Below, piece by piece: positions 17,797 through 27,075 of a stretch of 64,000 nucleotides of DNA; the first letter of the stretch is position 1; each line of letters opens with the position of its first letter. The DNA comes from Prosthecochloris sp. GTDB taxonomy: Bacteria; Bacteroidota; Chlorobiia; Chlorobiales; Chlorobiaceae. Both the position numbers and the translations under genes were made by a program. The notes beneath the pieces are model-generated. The model did not search any database. It had not been told where the DNA came from and saw only the letters and a list, made by a program, of their open reading frames with translations. Where the stretch lies: NCBI GenBank assembly GCA_004028745.1, contig RAZP01000067.1, positions 124,001 to 188,000 on the forward strand. The letters are read 5' to 3'.

Positions 17797-17827
17797 GCAA
17801 AGGAGCTGTAAAATGCAGCTCCTTTGC
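17797..17827 (-). promoter_or_regulatory. Stable intercistronic hairpin between pscA and pscB
   Basis: GCAAAGGAGCTG (17797-17808) and CAGCTCCTTTGC (17816-17827) form a perfect 12-bp stem with a 7-nt loop, beginning 8 bp after the pscA stop. It lacks a following T-run. It could protect the pscA mRNA 3' end or partly terminate, lowering PscB relative to PscA. That fits a homodimeric PscA core with fewer PscB copies, but the role is inferred. Confidence 0.6.
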
Positions 17828-17835
17828 CTACCTCA

Positions 17836-20034
17836 TCAGGCGATTAATTTCATAATAAAGTCAACGACCTGCGTCAGCAGTTGCTGTCCCGTACCTGCAG
17901 CATCACCAACAGGGGGCAAAGCCGGTGTATCGGTCTGATAGAAACCGTTGGCAATGAACAGGAAGACCAGCATAAACGTACCACCGAAATACAGGAGCGT
18001 ACCGGCAAACTTTGAATCCGAAATCGTCAGCACAGGGAACCTGAATTTTACGTCACGATTAAGGAATTTCTTGCCAAACCACCTTACAGTACGGGTCTGA
18101 ATATCAGCACCTTCAAGGCGGGAGCCTCTGTCTTCAAACCAGACGGCAAAACTGATAAACCATACAAGGTGGCCGATACAAAGAATAACCGACAGATGCG
18201 AGCTGGAGAAGATCGTCACCGTTTCCGTCCAGAAGTAGTAGAAAATACCGGCGGAATAGTGATGCGACAATCCTGCCACAGCATCCCATGCTTTCGCATC
18301 GGCTGCCGGAACACCATACATCATTGAAGCGATCCATGCTCCGTCAATGTACCAGCACACTGCCGAAAGACCTTTGATACCCCAAAGCATTGCAAACCAA
18401 AGCTGGTCCTGAATGGAGACACCGCAGGTACCACCATACACCGGGCCAAGACAAGGGAACGAATAGGAGTTTTTCTTGAGCCCGAGATCATCCCACAACG
18501 GTGACGTGTGTGAGAAGAAAGCAATACGAGCCAGTGCAATCAGCGAGAAAAGTGAGCCCGCCACAATAACATGAGCCATGACCCAGTCGTTAATGCTCGG
18601 GTCTTCAAACATCCAGTGTAGAATCGGCAGCGGCTTGAGCCAGTAGAATGACATCATGATGTTGGTACCGAACACATTCAGCTCACAGATCGTATTCCAT
18701 ACGATAACCGCGTATACTGAAAGCATTGTGGCAAAACAAAGCGCCATAATGGTACCGAGAATCTTGACCTGTACTTCCTGATCACGGCCTTTTGCAACCC
18801 AGATTGACTTGATCTGGCTGTACAAACCGTTGATCTGTACCTTGAGAAGGTACTGACCGCCATGGTAAACACCGGCAAAAACGTAGAGAACTCCACAGAT
18901 GATATGGTTGAAAACAATCAGGTTGATAACAACTCTGGCCATACCGAATGATTCACCGTTTTTGGGGAGAATCGCAAAGGCAGGAAACTCCTCAAACTCT
19001 TTCGAACCGGAGAGAATCTGTCCGCCTTCCTGCACGAAATCAAAACTTACACGGTTGAACGGTTCACCGTAGATGTAGAAAACAAGTTTGTCAAGCTCGG
19101 CATAGTACGGCGCAAATGATTCCTGCTGGAATGCAACAAACGCAATGACGCCGAGTGCAATATTAATGTAACCGATAGCCGTGAGGTGCACCGAGAAAGC
19201 GGCTTTCATGTCATCATTAAGATGGATCGCCGCATTCGGCGGATTTTTCCACCAGTAAACACCCAAAGCAAAAAAGACAATAAACCAGATAAACGACATG
19301 AAGGTTTCTGAATTTATTGCCTGGAAATCAGGAACAGGTGCAAAACCGAGTACAAGCCACATAACCAGTCCCCAACCGAGGAAAAGCAGCGACATGTATA
19401 CTGCATGTGGACCAAGAGCATCCTTGTAGGTTTTGGCACTGGTACCCTGGAAAACAAGGTCACCGAATTTCCCGAGGAACCTGAACTCACGGAAATTACC
19501 GGCACGGCCGGTGAACGGGTTGGTAAGATTATGCGTCCAGTGGCGCCAGCCGCCGAAAATAAGAATGGAACCGGAAATGAAATGCATAATAGCCCACCCC
19601 ATAAGCTTCCAGGATGCAGCTATAAGATCCTCTGTCCTGGGACTGTAGGTGTCTATACCCAATGAAACCATGCGGGGCTTGATTGTCAGGTAAAACCAGT
19701 TATCATGAAAGGCCGGTGCACCGTTCCACGGCAAAACCTGCATTCCCGACAAATAGTAGATACCCATAACAAACCCGAGCACACCGAGCAATGCCAGATG
19801 GCCGCCAACCACCTGCTCATCGTCGATCTTGTCGGTATCAAAAACCTGATACCATTTGGTTGACCGGGTTTCTGTTCGCTGGAACAGAAAGCGCCTCATT
19901 TGCGCGGCATCCTTTTCTTTAATCACGGATGCCCCGCCTGGCGCGCCATTCCCCTTCGGAGGAGGCACCTTCCCCTTCGGAGGAGGGACACTCCCCTTTG
20001 GCTTGACTCCTGTTGGATTCGCTTGATCAGCCAT
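17836..20034 (-). CDS. pscA: Photosystem P840 reaction centre large subunit PscA
   Basis: This is the homodimeric type I reaction-centre core of green sulfur bacteria, 732 residues from the chosen start. An 80-residue Pro/Gly/Lys-rich cytoplasmic head (PKGSVPPPKGKVPPPKG) precedes about 11 membrane helices. The FX-binding loop is PCLGPVYGGTCG with cysteines at about 528 and 537, one pair per subunit. The start at 20034 (MADQANP) is favoured over an upstream in-frame ATG because AAAGGAGAG lies just before it and the family starts there. Genes follow the pscA-pscB order. Confidence 0.98.
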   Translation of the reverse strand: MADQANPTGVKPKGSVPPPKGKVPPPKGNGAPGGASVIKEKDAAQMRRFLFQRTETRSTKWYQVFDTDKIDDEQVVGGHLALLGVLGFVMGIYYLSGMQVLPWNGAPAFHDNWFYLTIKPRMVSLGIDTYSPRTEDLIAASWKLMGWAIMHFISGSILIFGGWRHWTHNLTNPFTGRAGNFREFRFLGKFGDLVFQGTSAKTYKDALGPHAVYMSLLFLGWGLVMWLVLGFAPVPDFQAINSETFMSFIWFIVFFALGVYWWKNPPNAAIHLNDDMKAAFSVHLTAIGYINIALGVIAFVAFQQESFAPYYAELDKLVFYIYGEPFNRVSFDFVQEGGQILSGSKEFEEFPAFAILPKNGESFGMARVVINLIVFNHIICGVLYVFAGVYHGGQYLLKVQINGLYSQIKSIWVAKGRDQEVQVKILGTIMALCFATMLSVYAVIVWNTICELNVFGTNIMMSFYWLKPLPILHWMFEDPSINDWVMAHVIVAGSLFSLIALARIAFFSHTSPLWDDLGLKKNSYSFPCLGPVYGGTCGVSIQDQLWFAMLWGIKGLSAVCWYIDGAWIASMMYGVPAADAKAWDAVAGLSHHYSAGIFYYFWTETVTIFSSSHLSVILCIGHLVWFISFAVWFEDRGSRLEGADIQTRTVRWFGKKFLNRDVKFRFPVLTISDSKFAGTLLYFGGTFMLVFLFIANGFYQTDTPALPPVGDAAGTGQQLLTQVVDFIMKLIA

Positions 20035-20445
20035 TGTATTCTCTCCTTTATTTGGACATATTAACTGGTTGAAAAGACCATAAAGAATAATATGAAGCTC
20101 ATCTATAACTGCATGCAAATAAGAGAGTTCATGTATGCAACCGTTGTACGTGCCCTACTTGTATTGGGGTATTACTGATCAGATCGTTATCATGCGCTTG
20201 CAGCCCTGAAAAGACCGGAAAAAAACCTTTAACGAAACGTTATCGACAGTTAATTTACTAAAAAAAATCCCCGTTACTGTAGCGATTAAGATAAGAAAAT
20301 TTATTTAATAATAAATTTTTTTGGGCAGGCTGTCCGCCAGGCAAGGCAACCGGATCTGTTGTTATAACAGAAGATACCGGCTTTCGCAAAGCCTTCTTTA
20401 CTACACAGACTCCCCAAAATCACTTTACAATCAAGACAGTCCACT
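20035..20445. other. Divergent promoter region between pscA and dapF
   Basis: This 411-bp non-coding region lies between two diverging genes. The pscA side has the AAAGGAGAG ribosome site and an AT-rich leader. I could not pick a promoter pair with confidence. The segment next to dapF (about 20280-20340) is very A/T-rich (AATTTATTTAATAATAAATTTTTTT). Confidence 0.5.
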
Positions 20446-21237
20446 ATGCAGATCAACTTCTCAAAAATGTCAGGCGCAGGCAATGACTTTATCATAATAG
20501 ACAATATGCAACGCACGATAAACCTGACCGAGTCACAAATACTTATGCTGTGTACCAGAAGAACAGGAATCGGGGCCGACGGGCTCATTCTTGTCGAGCC
20601 TTCAAAAGTTCTTGATTTCAACATGCTGTACTACAACGCCGACGGAAAACCCGGCTCAATGTGCGGCAACGGCGGCAGATGCGCCGCTTATTTTGCCTGG
20701 GTCACGGGCATTACAAGCGAAGCCACCTCTTTTCAAGCCAACGGAGACCGGTATGATGCCTGGGTAACCAGCGCTGAACAGATAAAGCTGCGAATGACTG
20801 TACCTGACGATTTCAGGAACAATTTTTACGCTAATGGTTTCTCTTGCCATTTCGTCAATACCGGTTCGCCGCACACAATTATATACACTGACGAGCTTGA
20901 CACATTCAATGTCCAGGATGCCGGCCAAACCATACGCAACAACACCGAGCTGTTCCCGGAAGGCACCAATGTGAATTTCCTTGAAGTTACCGGACCGGAC
21001 AGTCTCAGTGTACGCACATTTGAACGGGGAGTTGAAGCAGAAACGCTTGCATGTGGAACCGGAGCGGTTGCGGCTGCGCTCATGAGCTATAGACTGGGCA
21101 AGGTATCGTCAACAAGCATTACAGTAACCGTGAGAAGCGGCGATACGCTCAAAGTGGATTTTTCCGATGATATGCACGAAGTCTTTCTTTCCGGAACGGC
21201 TAAAGTGGTATACACAGGAACGGTGAACGTCAGTTGA
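20446..21237 (+). CDS. dapF: Diaminopimelate epimerase
   Basis: This 263-residue PLP-independent epimerase converts LL-DAP to meso-DAP for lysine and peptidoglycan. The two catalytic cysteines are visible: Cys73 in MCGNGGRC and Cys203 in ACGTGA. The N-terminus SGAGNDFI is also characteristic. It diverges from pscA and precedes the AmmeMemoRadiSam pair by 39 bp. Confidence 0.97.
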   Translation: MQINFSKMSGAGNDFIIIDNMQRTINLTESQILMLCTRRTGIGADGLILVEPSKVLDFNMLYYNADGKPGSMCGNGGRCAAYFAWVTGITSEATSFQANGDRYDAWVTSAEQIKLRMTVPDDFRNNFYANGFSCHFVNTGSPHTIIYTDELDTFNVQDAGQTIRNNTELFPEGTNVNFLEVTGPDSLSVRTFERGVEAETLACGTGAVAAALMSYRLGKVSSTSITVTVRSGDTLKVDFSDDMHEVFLSGTAKVVYTGTVNVS

Positions 21238-21276
21238 GGCGCCCTTGAAACAGAGAAATGGTTGAGTCATTTTGTA

Positions 21277-22272
21277 ATGCCCATCGAAGCGAAATGTTAT
21301 CACGTGCTTCCCGACAGGGCCGTGCAATGCGACCTGTGTCATCATTTTTGCAAGATCAGGGATGGTCACTCCGGCTTTTGCAGAGTCCGGATAAACCGGG
21401 AAGGGAAACTTTTTACCCTGAATTATGGACGCCCGGCATCCGTCGGCATAGACCCTGTCGAAAAAAAGCCCCTGAACCATTTTCTGCCGGGAACCAGAAC
21501 ACTTTCCCTCGGCACTTTCGGCTGCAATTTCAGATGCGGGAACTGCCAGAACTGGGAAATCAGCCAGAGATCGGGTAAAGATATACAGATACCTTTTCGC
21601 TCCCCGGACTCAATTGTCCAGGACGCTCTCGATAACGATTGTCCGTCAATTTCCTGCACCTATAACGAGCCGACAGTATTTATCGAATACGCACTGGATA
21701 TCATGACCAAGGCACAATCAGCCGACTTGAAAAACATCTGGGTCAGTAACGGCTATATGTCCGGCAGTTGCCTGGACACCGTATTGCAACTGGTCGATGC
21801 GGTAAATATTGACCTGAAATCAATGGATGAATCGTTTTACAGGAAAATATGCGGTACCTTTCTACAACCCGTACTTGACAATCTCAAGCGTTTCGCCCTG
21901 TCGAATGTTCACCTGGAAATCACAACACTGTTGATTCCTGAACATTCCGACTCACCTGAAATGCTCAGAAACCTTGCGAAATTCATCGCCGGGGAACTTG
22001 GCCCGGGAGTCCCATGGCATATTTCAGTATTCGTTCCCGAAATCTCATGGAAAATGCATGACATCCCGCACACTACAACCGAAACCCTTGAACGGGCTTA
22101 CTATATCGGGAAAGAAGCTGGCCTGCTCTATATATACGACGCTTCCCATGAAGACACCCTGTGTCCGCAATGCGGGAAAATCGTTATTGAACGGCACCGC
22201 TACACAACGATATGTCATGACACGGCAGGACACTGCCCGGGATGCGGCAAGCTTGTAATCGTCAACTCTTGA
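21277..22272 (+). CDS. amrS: AmmeMemoRadiSam system radical SAM protein
   Basis: This radical SAM enzyme of about 331 residues belongs to the AmmeMemoRadiSam (PflA-like) group. The SAM cluster motif is FGCNFRCGNCQNW (Cys83, Cys87, Cys90). An N-terminal cysteine cluster (CDLCHHFC, GFC) and a C-terminal zinc ribbon (LCPQCGK, CPGCGK) are present. The native substrate of the family is unresolved. The ATG at 21277 is preferred over an upstream TTG. The next gene, 12 bp on, is the MEMO partner, supporting a two-gene unit. Confidence 0.92.
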   Translation: MPIEAKCYHVLPDRAVQCDLCHHFCKIRDGHSGFCRVRINREGKLFTLNYGRPASVGIDPVEKKPLNHFLPGTRTLSLGTFGCNFRCGNCQNWEISQRSGKDIQIPFRSPDSIVQDALDNDCPSISCTYNEPTVFIEYALDIMTKAQSADLKNIWVSNGYMSGSCLDTVLQLVDAVNIDLKSMDESFYRKICGTFLQPVLDNLKRFALSNVHLEITTLLIPEHSDSPEMLRNLAKFIAGELGPGVPWHISVFVPEISWKMHDIPHTTTETLERAYYIGKEAGLLYIYDASHEDTLCPQCGKIVIERHRYTTICHDTAGHCPGCGKLVIVNS

Positions 22273-22284
22273 ACGGAATCAGCC

Positions 22285-23205
22285 ATGGAACCAGTGACCC
22301 GATATCCTGCTGTCGCGGAATCGTTTTATCCCTCTGATCCCGCAGAACTCGAAACGCTTGTTACCGGCCTTTTAAAGAACGCTCCTGTGGAAGATTTCAA
22401 AAACAGGAGCATAAAAGCAATTATGGTGCCCCATGCGGGCTACGATTTCAGCGGCAGCGTAGCTGCGGCAGCTTACGGCACACTCCGGGACAGGTCTTTT
22501 CAAACCGTTCTCATGATGGGAAACGCCCATGCCTATCGGTTTGACGGCATTGCACTCGATGGTCATGAGATATGGGAATCTCCGCTGGGCAGGGTTCCGG
22601 TAAACACTGCCCTTGCGAAGAAATTGTGTGAAAGCTGCCCTGAATTTGTCATGTACTCAAACACAGCTCATTATTCGGATCACATCCTTGAAGTTCAACT
22701 GCCTTTTCTGCAACTATCCTTGAAACCGGGGTTCACCCTTCTGCCAATGCTTTTCGGTGAAAACCCGCCGGACATCTACCATACCGCATTCAAACTGCTA
22801 CAGGAACTGCTGGGGCCGGACGATCTCGTCATTGCGAGCACTGACCTTTCACATTACCCCTCCTGGAACGACGCCTGCACTATTGATCGTAAAACGATCC
22901 ATTTCATTGTTCAAAAGGATATCCAAGGACTCGAAAAACACGTCAAGGAAACATTGCAGCAGGGCATTGCTCACGAGGTCACTCTTTTCTGCGGTCCAGA
23001 CTGCATTAAAACCCTCCTGCAGCTCGCGGATCATTTTGGCTGGCAAGCAAAAGAGCTTTCTTATGCAAACAGCGGCGACGCACCTTTTGCCGACAAGGAA
23101 GCCGTTGTCGGTTATGGCGCTGTAGCCTTTTACGAATCATACGGCAATCCCCCTTCGCTGCATGATCCGGTAAATACGTTCGGCCTTTCGGCGGACATAT
23201 CGTGA
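22285..23205 (+). CDS. amrB: AmmeMemoRadiSam system protein B (MEMO1 family)
   Basis: This 306-residue MEMO-like protein is related to class III non-haem iron dioxygenases. It carries VPHAGYDFSG, the conserved HYSDHILEVQLPFLQ, STDLSHY and CGPDCI. The usual GPNH motif reads GNAHAY, a small deviation. It normally works with AmrS and an AMMECR1 protein (AmrA); no AMMECR1 gene is next to it. Its 3' end overlaps the convergent mtgA gene by 69 bp. Confidence 0.9.
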   Translation: MEPVTRYPAVAESFYPSDPAELETLVTGLLKNAPVEDFKNRSIKAIMVPHAGYDFSGSVAAAAYGTLRDRSFQTVLMMGNAHAYRFDGIALDGHEIWESPLGRVPVNTALAKKLCESCPEFVMYSNTAHYSDHILEVQLPFLQLSLKPGFTLLPMLFGENPPDIYHTAFKLLQELLGPDDLVIASTDLSHYPSWNDACTIDRKTIHFIVQKDIQGLEKHVKETLQQGIAHEVTLFCGPDCIKTLLQLADHFGWQAKELSYANSGDAPFADKEAVVGYGAVAFYESYGNPPSLHDPVNTFGLSADIS

Positions 23206-23829
23206 AGAACCGTCAGGTCTGTATCTGAGCGGATTTGGAAGAACTGCGGCAAGGCTTGCCGCTTCCCATGCGGTAAGCCGTCGAGCGCTTTTTCCGTAAT
23301 AATGCCTCGATGCCTGCTCGATACCGAAAATCCCGTCTCCCCACTCGACTGTGTTCAAATACAGTTCCAGAATCCGCTCCTTGGAAAGCGTTCGTTCAAG
23401 CCGCCAGGTAAGGATCGCTTCTTTGAGTTTCCTTACCGGATTTTTTGAGGGTGAAAGATAAAGGTTCTTGGCAAGTTGCTGGGTAATCGTGCTGGCCCCG
23501 AAAGCAAACCGTTTCCTTTCGATGTTTTTTTCAATGGCAAGTTCAATCGCCCCGTAATCAAAACCGTCATGTTCCCAAAACTTGTCGTCCTCCGAAATAA
23601 GCACGGCTTTCTGTACATAATGAGAAATGCGTGAAAGCGGTACCCAGTGTTGATGAATTTTTTTATCGTGCCCTTCGTTTTCCCATTGTTTTTCCCGATA
23701 GTGCATAAAAGCGGTCGCATCAGGGTTGCTTTCCCTGAGATCACCTATATCAGGGAAAAACCCGTACCTGCCGATATCAAAGATTACCAGAAGCAGAAAA
23801 AGTCCGGTTATTTGTATAATTAGTTTCAT
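23137..23829 (-). CDS. mtgA: Monofunctional peptidoglycan glycosyltransferase
   Basis: This 230-residue family 51 transglycosylase is membrane-anchored by an N-terminal helix (about 4-20). It contains the catalytic EDDKFWEHDGFD motif with Glu, the GASTITQQLAKNLYL motif and RKLKEAILTWRLER, followed by ILELYLNTVEWG. It has no transpeptidase domain. It polymerises lipid II in the periplasm. The last 23 codons are antisense to amrB; both proteins appear intact. Confidence 0.93.
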   Translation of the reverse strand: MKLIIQITGLFLLLVIFDIGRYGFFPDIGDLRESNPDATAFMHYREKQWENEGHDKKIHQHWVPLSRISHYVQKAVLISEDDKFWEHDGFDYGAIELAIEKNIERKRFAFGASTITQQLAKNLYLSPSKNPVRKLKEAILTWRLERTLSKERILELYLNTVEWGDGIFGIEQASRHYYGKSARRLTAWEAASLAAVLPNPLRYRPDGSSRYVRRKAERIYRIMQRRGIAV

Positions 23830-24031
23830 GGATGTCGACGATCTCGCAAAAACACTGAACAGCTTTGCATCCCGATCTTTAGTTTTTTATCATAGCCTTT
23901 CTAGGGTAAGCAGCTTTTTCACCGGCCATTCACCACGGCAAACAGAAACCATTTTTTTCTGAACTGGTTTTTCGGCAGAGATTATTATTATATGCCATTG
24001 CCATGTATTACTGAACCAATCAAAGATAAAT

Positions 24032-24562
24032 ATGAAACGTTTTCTTTTATCTCATATACTCAGTGCATTACTGATAGCTTCGATCGCAACCTTCTCAGGG
24101 TGCCAGCAGCAAACCGGTCCTGTCTCCGAAAAGCAGCCCGAAACACCTGTAAAATCAGAAGCTCCTGCTGAAACAAACACCGAGGTCGTTTCAGAGGATA
24201 ATACACAAGCCTTTGCGGAAAAAGAAGCTGCAGAAGCAGCCCTGAAAGAAGCAGAAGCAATTTATCAAAAGAGTTGCCAATCCTGCCACTCCATGTCACC
24301 ACCGGCAAAAAGCGCACCTTCAATTATTGCTCTTGCAGGTCAGTACCGGGCACGGTACAGCAAGAAAGCCGGTGCTGTCGCCGATATGGTATCCTTCATG
24401 AAAGCCCCTGCAGTAGGAAAATCCATTCTCGGTTCCGGGACTTTTGAACGTTTCGGTCTCATGCCTGCGGTATCGCTGCCCGATGAAGAACTGGAAAAAG
24501 TTGCAAGCTGGCTCTGGGATCAGTACGATCCGAATTTTGAGGGCGGAGGAGACTGCGAGTGA
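24032..24562 (+). CDS. Lipoprotein mono-haem cytochrome c
   Basis: This 176-residue exported cytochrome has a lipoprotein signal peptide with the box SGC at residues 22-24, then a Glu/Ala-rich linker (about 30-75), then one CxxCH haem site (Cys82-Gln-Ser-Cys85-His86). A likely axial methionine lies in FGLMPA. It shares most of its haem domain with the next gene, including SM.PPAK, and WLWDQYDPNF at the C-terminus. The partner is unknown; periplasmic electron transfer in sulfide or photosynthetic chains is inferred. Confidence 0.88.
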   Translation: MKRFLLSHILSALLIASIATFSGCQQQTGPVSEKQPETPVKSEAPAETNTEVVSEDNTQAFAEKEAAEAALKEAEAIYQKSCQSCHSMSPPAKSAPSIIALAGQYRARYSKKAGAVADMVSFMKAPAVGKSILGSGTFERFGLMPAVSLPDEELEKVASWLWDQYDPNFEGGGDCE

Positions 24563-25038
24563 ACATGAAACGCTTTTTTTTACCGGTTGCTGCCGGTCTG
24601 GTGATAACTGCGGCGCTGGCAACAATGCCGATTTTCCGGCAGAGCGACCTTTTTTCTTCAGGAAGCCGGGGAATTTTTCTCCAGTCAGCAATCGCCGCGG
24701 AAGGCACAGCCGAAGAAACGATGAGCGGACAGGAACTCTATGAAAGAAACTGCGCGGTTTGCCACTCCATGCGTCCCCCTGCAAAAACAGCACCGCCTAT
24801 AGTCGGACTTGCTGCACGGTTCAGAAAAGTGCATGGAAACAAGGAAGACGCTGTTAAAGCAATGGTATCGTTCATGAAAGAGCCTGATGCGGGCAACACT
24901 ACTCTTGGCCCTCGGGCAATACAGCGGTTCGGCCTGATGCCTGCGATGTCAATGCCCGATGAGGAACTGGAAATAGTTTCGGGATGGCTCTGGGATCAGT
25001 ACGATCCGAATTTTGATACCAGGGGAAACTGCCGGTAA
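24559..25038 (+). CDS. Mono-haem cytochrome c, tandem paralog
   Basis: This 159-residue cytochrome has an uncleaved or long signal region (hydrophobic 7-22, then a linker to AIAA at about 45) and one haem site (Cys65-Ala-Val-Cys68-His69). The GTG at 24559 overlaps the previous stop by 4 bp and is 8 bp from GGAGGA; an ATG at 24565 is the alternative. It is a tandem duplicate of the upstream gene, but it lacks the lipobox, so the two are probably placed differently at the periplasmic face. Confidence 0.88.
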   Translation: MNMKRFFLPVAAGLVITAALATMPIFRQSDLFSSGSRGIFLQSAIAAEGTAEETMSGQELYERNCAVCHSMRPPAKTAPPIVGLAARFRKVHGNKEDAVKAMVSFMKEPDAGNTTLGPRAIQRFGLMPAMSMPDEELEIVSGWLWDQYDPNFDTRGNCR

Positions 25039-25087
25039 CCGTCGAGAGATATCTGGTTTGCCGGGGGATAAAGAAAAAAGGATATTG

Positions 25088-25160
25088 TACCCTTGGGCAG
25101 ACTCGAACTGCCGACCCACAGTTTAGGAAACTGTTGCTCTATCCACTGAGCTACAAGGGT
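25088..25160 (-). tRNA. tRNA-Arg(CCT)
   Basis: This 73-nt cloverleaf on the minus strand has acceptor ACCCTTG/CAAGGGT, anticodon stem ACAGT/ACTGT, loop TTCCTAA (anticodon CCT) and a TTCGAGT T loop. The discriminator is A. It lies between the cytochrome pair and mutL. Confidence 0.95.
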
Positions 25161-25200
25161 GTGGGTAGAAATGTAATACTTTTCCTCAACCACCCCAAAT

Positions 25201-27075
25201 CTACTTCCGCCCAAACATCCTGTCAAGCTGATCAAGGGATATCCTGATAATAACCGGGCGTCCGTGGGGGCACACATAAGGCATTTTCGTTGCGAAAAGC
25301 CTGTCAATCAATGAGCGCATCTCTTCAAGGCTCAGTTTCTGACCGCTCATTATTGCGTTCCTGCACGAGTAAGATTTCGCCAGATTTTCACGTTTCTCAA
25401 GTTTCAGCTTCTCCGCATTCTGCTGGTACTCCTGAATCATGTCCTGAAGAATATAGGCTTCCGAACCGTTGCGCATATCCTGGGGTACACCTTCTATCAT
25501 GACTGTCCTCACTCCCAACGTACCGAGATTAAAACCAAGCCTGCGGAGGTCGCCACATATTTCCTCATAGATTTCAAACTCCCATGGCTTCAGCTCTACT
25601 TTCTGGGGAAAAAGAAGCTGTTGAGCATTTGGGACGTTGTTGTCCATAATATCAACCGCACGCTCATACAGTACCCGTTCATGTGCGACATGCTGATCGA
25701 TCAGCATGAGTCCTGTCTTGATTTGACAGATAATGTATTTGTTGTGCAGCTGCCAGATTTTTGGATCGGTCTGTCCAGGCTCAGGGCGCTCCCCGTCAAC
25801 AAGCCCCGTTGAGGTCTGTTCGTAATCACTTCGCCGCAGTTCCCTTTCAAGCCCGCGGAAAAGATCGGGTTTTTGTGAAAACACTTCCCCCCGCTCACTG
25901 ACAACCGTTTTGCCGGACGTGTTATCCTCCAGAATACCATCTCTGTAATCTCTGTAGAGGTCTCCGGTTGTTGAAGCTGCAGAAGGGACCGCCTGAAATC
26001 CCAGCTTGGCATCATTTTGTTCAGACTGCTCTTGAGAAAAACGCTGATCCCTTCGAGGAAAACCTTCACTGCCGACATCGGGAGAAAAGTTTTGTGTCCG
26101 CACAGCCTTTTTAATAATCGTATAAAACATACTGCGTACACTGCGCTCATCTTCAAACTTGACCTCAAGCTTCGCAGGGTGGACGTTAACGTCAATCTGC
26201 TGTACTGCGATCCCGACAAAAAGAAGCGCGAAAGGTGTCTGGCGCTCTATAAGTAACTCCCCATACGCCTGCTGCAATGCCTGGGAAAGCATCCGGTTCT
26301 GGACTACACGCCGGTTTATATAAATATACTGTTCGTTTTTCTGGCGCTTTTGCATCGAGGGTTTGCCGACATAGCCGTGCAGAGAAAGAAAATCGTTATC
26401 CTCGTGAACCTCGACAAGGCTGGCTGCAAAGTGGTCCCCAAAAAAGAAATTCAGACGCTCATGGATGTCGGAGCTTCTGAAATCAAAAAGCTCTTCATCG
26501 TCATTGAACATCTGCCACCGGATCTCCGGATAGGCAAGCACCTGCGCCTTGACAGTTTCAAAAATGTGTTTAAATTCCGTCGCGTTTGTTTTGAGAAACT
26601 TCCTACGGGCCGGAACGTTGTAAAAGAGGTTCCTCACGCTTACCATGGTACCGGGCTCACATGCCGTCTTACCCTGCTCGGAAAGTTTACCCCCTTCATA
26701 TCGCAGATGAATCCCAACGCCATCATCATCACGCCGTGTCCTGAGCTCGAAATGGGACACTGTCGATATACTTGCAAGAGCTTCCCCCCTGAATCCCAGT
26801 GTACTGAGAGCTTCAAGCTCTTCAGCGCTTGAAATCTTGCTGGTAGCAAACCGTTCGACACAACGCAGCGCATCCTCTTCGTCCATGCCCGACCCGTTAT
26901 CGATGACCTGAACAAGCTGTTTTCCGGCATCTTTAATTGACACGGTAATACGTGTTGCACCGGCATCAATAGCGTTTTCCAGCAATTCTTTCACTACTGA
27001 CGCTGGACGCTGAACTACCTCACCCGCGGATATCTTGTTAGCGACGATATCTGGTAACCTGGTAATGCTCGGCAT
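25201..27075 (-). CDS. mutL: DNA mismatch repair protein MutL (endonuclease type)
   Basis: This 624-residue GHKL ATPase shows ENAIDAGA, DNGSGMD and GFRGEALASI in its N-terminal domain. The C-terminal domain has LIDQHVAHERVLYE (the DQHA(X)2E(X)4E metal site, with Val for Ala), CPHGRP and a conserved RNAIMSGQKL segment. These mark the nicking-endonuclease class typical of MutH-less bacteria. The linker (about 340-430) is unstructured. It runs alone on the minus strand. Confidence 0.96.
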   Translation of the reverse strand: MPSITRLPDIVANKISAGEVVQRPASVVKELLENAIDAGATRITVSIKDAGKQLVQVIDNGSGMDEEDALRCVERFATSKISSAEELEALSTLGFRGEALASISTVSHFELRTRRDDDGVGIHLRYEGGKLSEQGKTACEPGTMVSVRNLFYNVPARRKFLKTNATEFKHIFETVKAQVLAYPEIRWQMFNDDEELFDFRSSDIHERLNFFFGDHFAASLVEVHEDNDFLSLHGYVGKPSMQKRQKNEQYIYINRRVVQNRMLSQALQQAYGELLIERQTPFALLFVGIAVQQIDVNVHPAKLEVKFEDERSVRSMFYTIIKKAVRTQNFSPDVGSEGFPRRDQRFSQEQSEQNDAKLGFQAVPSAASTTGDLYRDYRDGILEDNTSGKTVVSERGEVFSQKPDLFRGLERELRRSDYEQTSTGLVDGERPEPGQTDPKIWQLHNKYIICQIKTGLMLIDQHVAHERVLYERAVDIMDNNVPNAQQLLFPQKVELKPWEFEIYEEICGDLRRLGFNLGTLGVRTVMIEGVPQDMRNGSEAYILQDMIQEYQQNAEKLKLEKRENLAKSYSCRNAIMSGQKLSLEEMRSLIDRLFATKMPYVCPHGRPVIIRISLDQLDRMFGRK

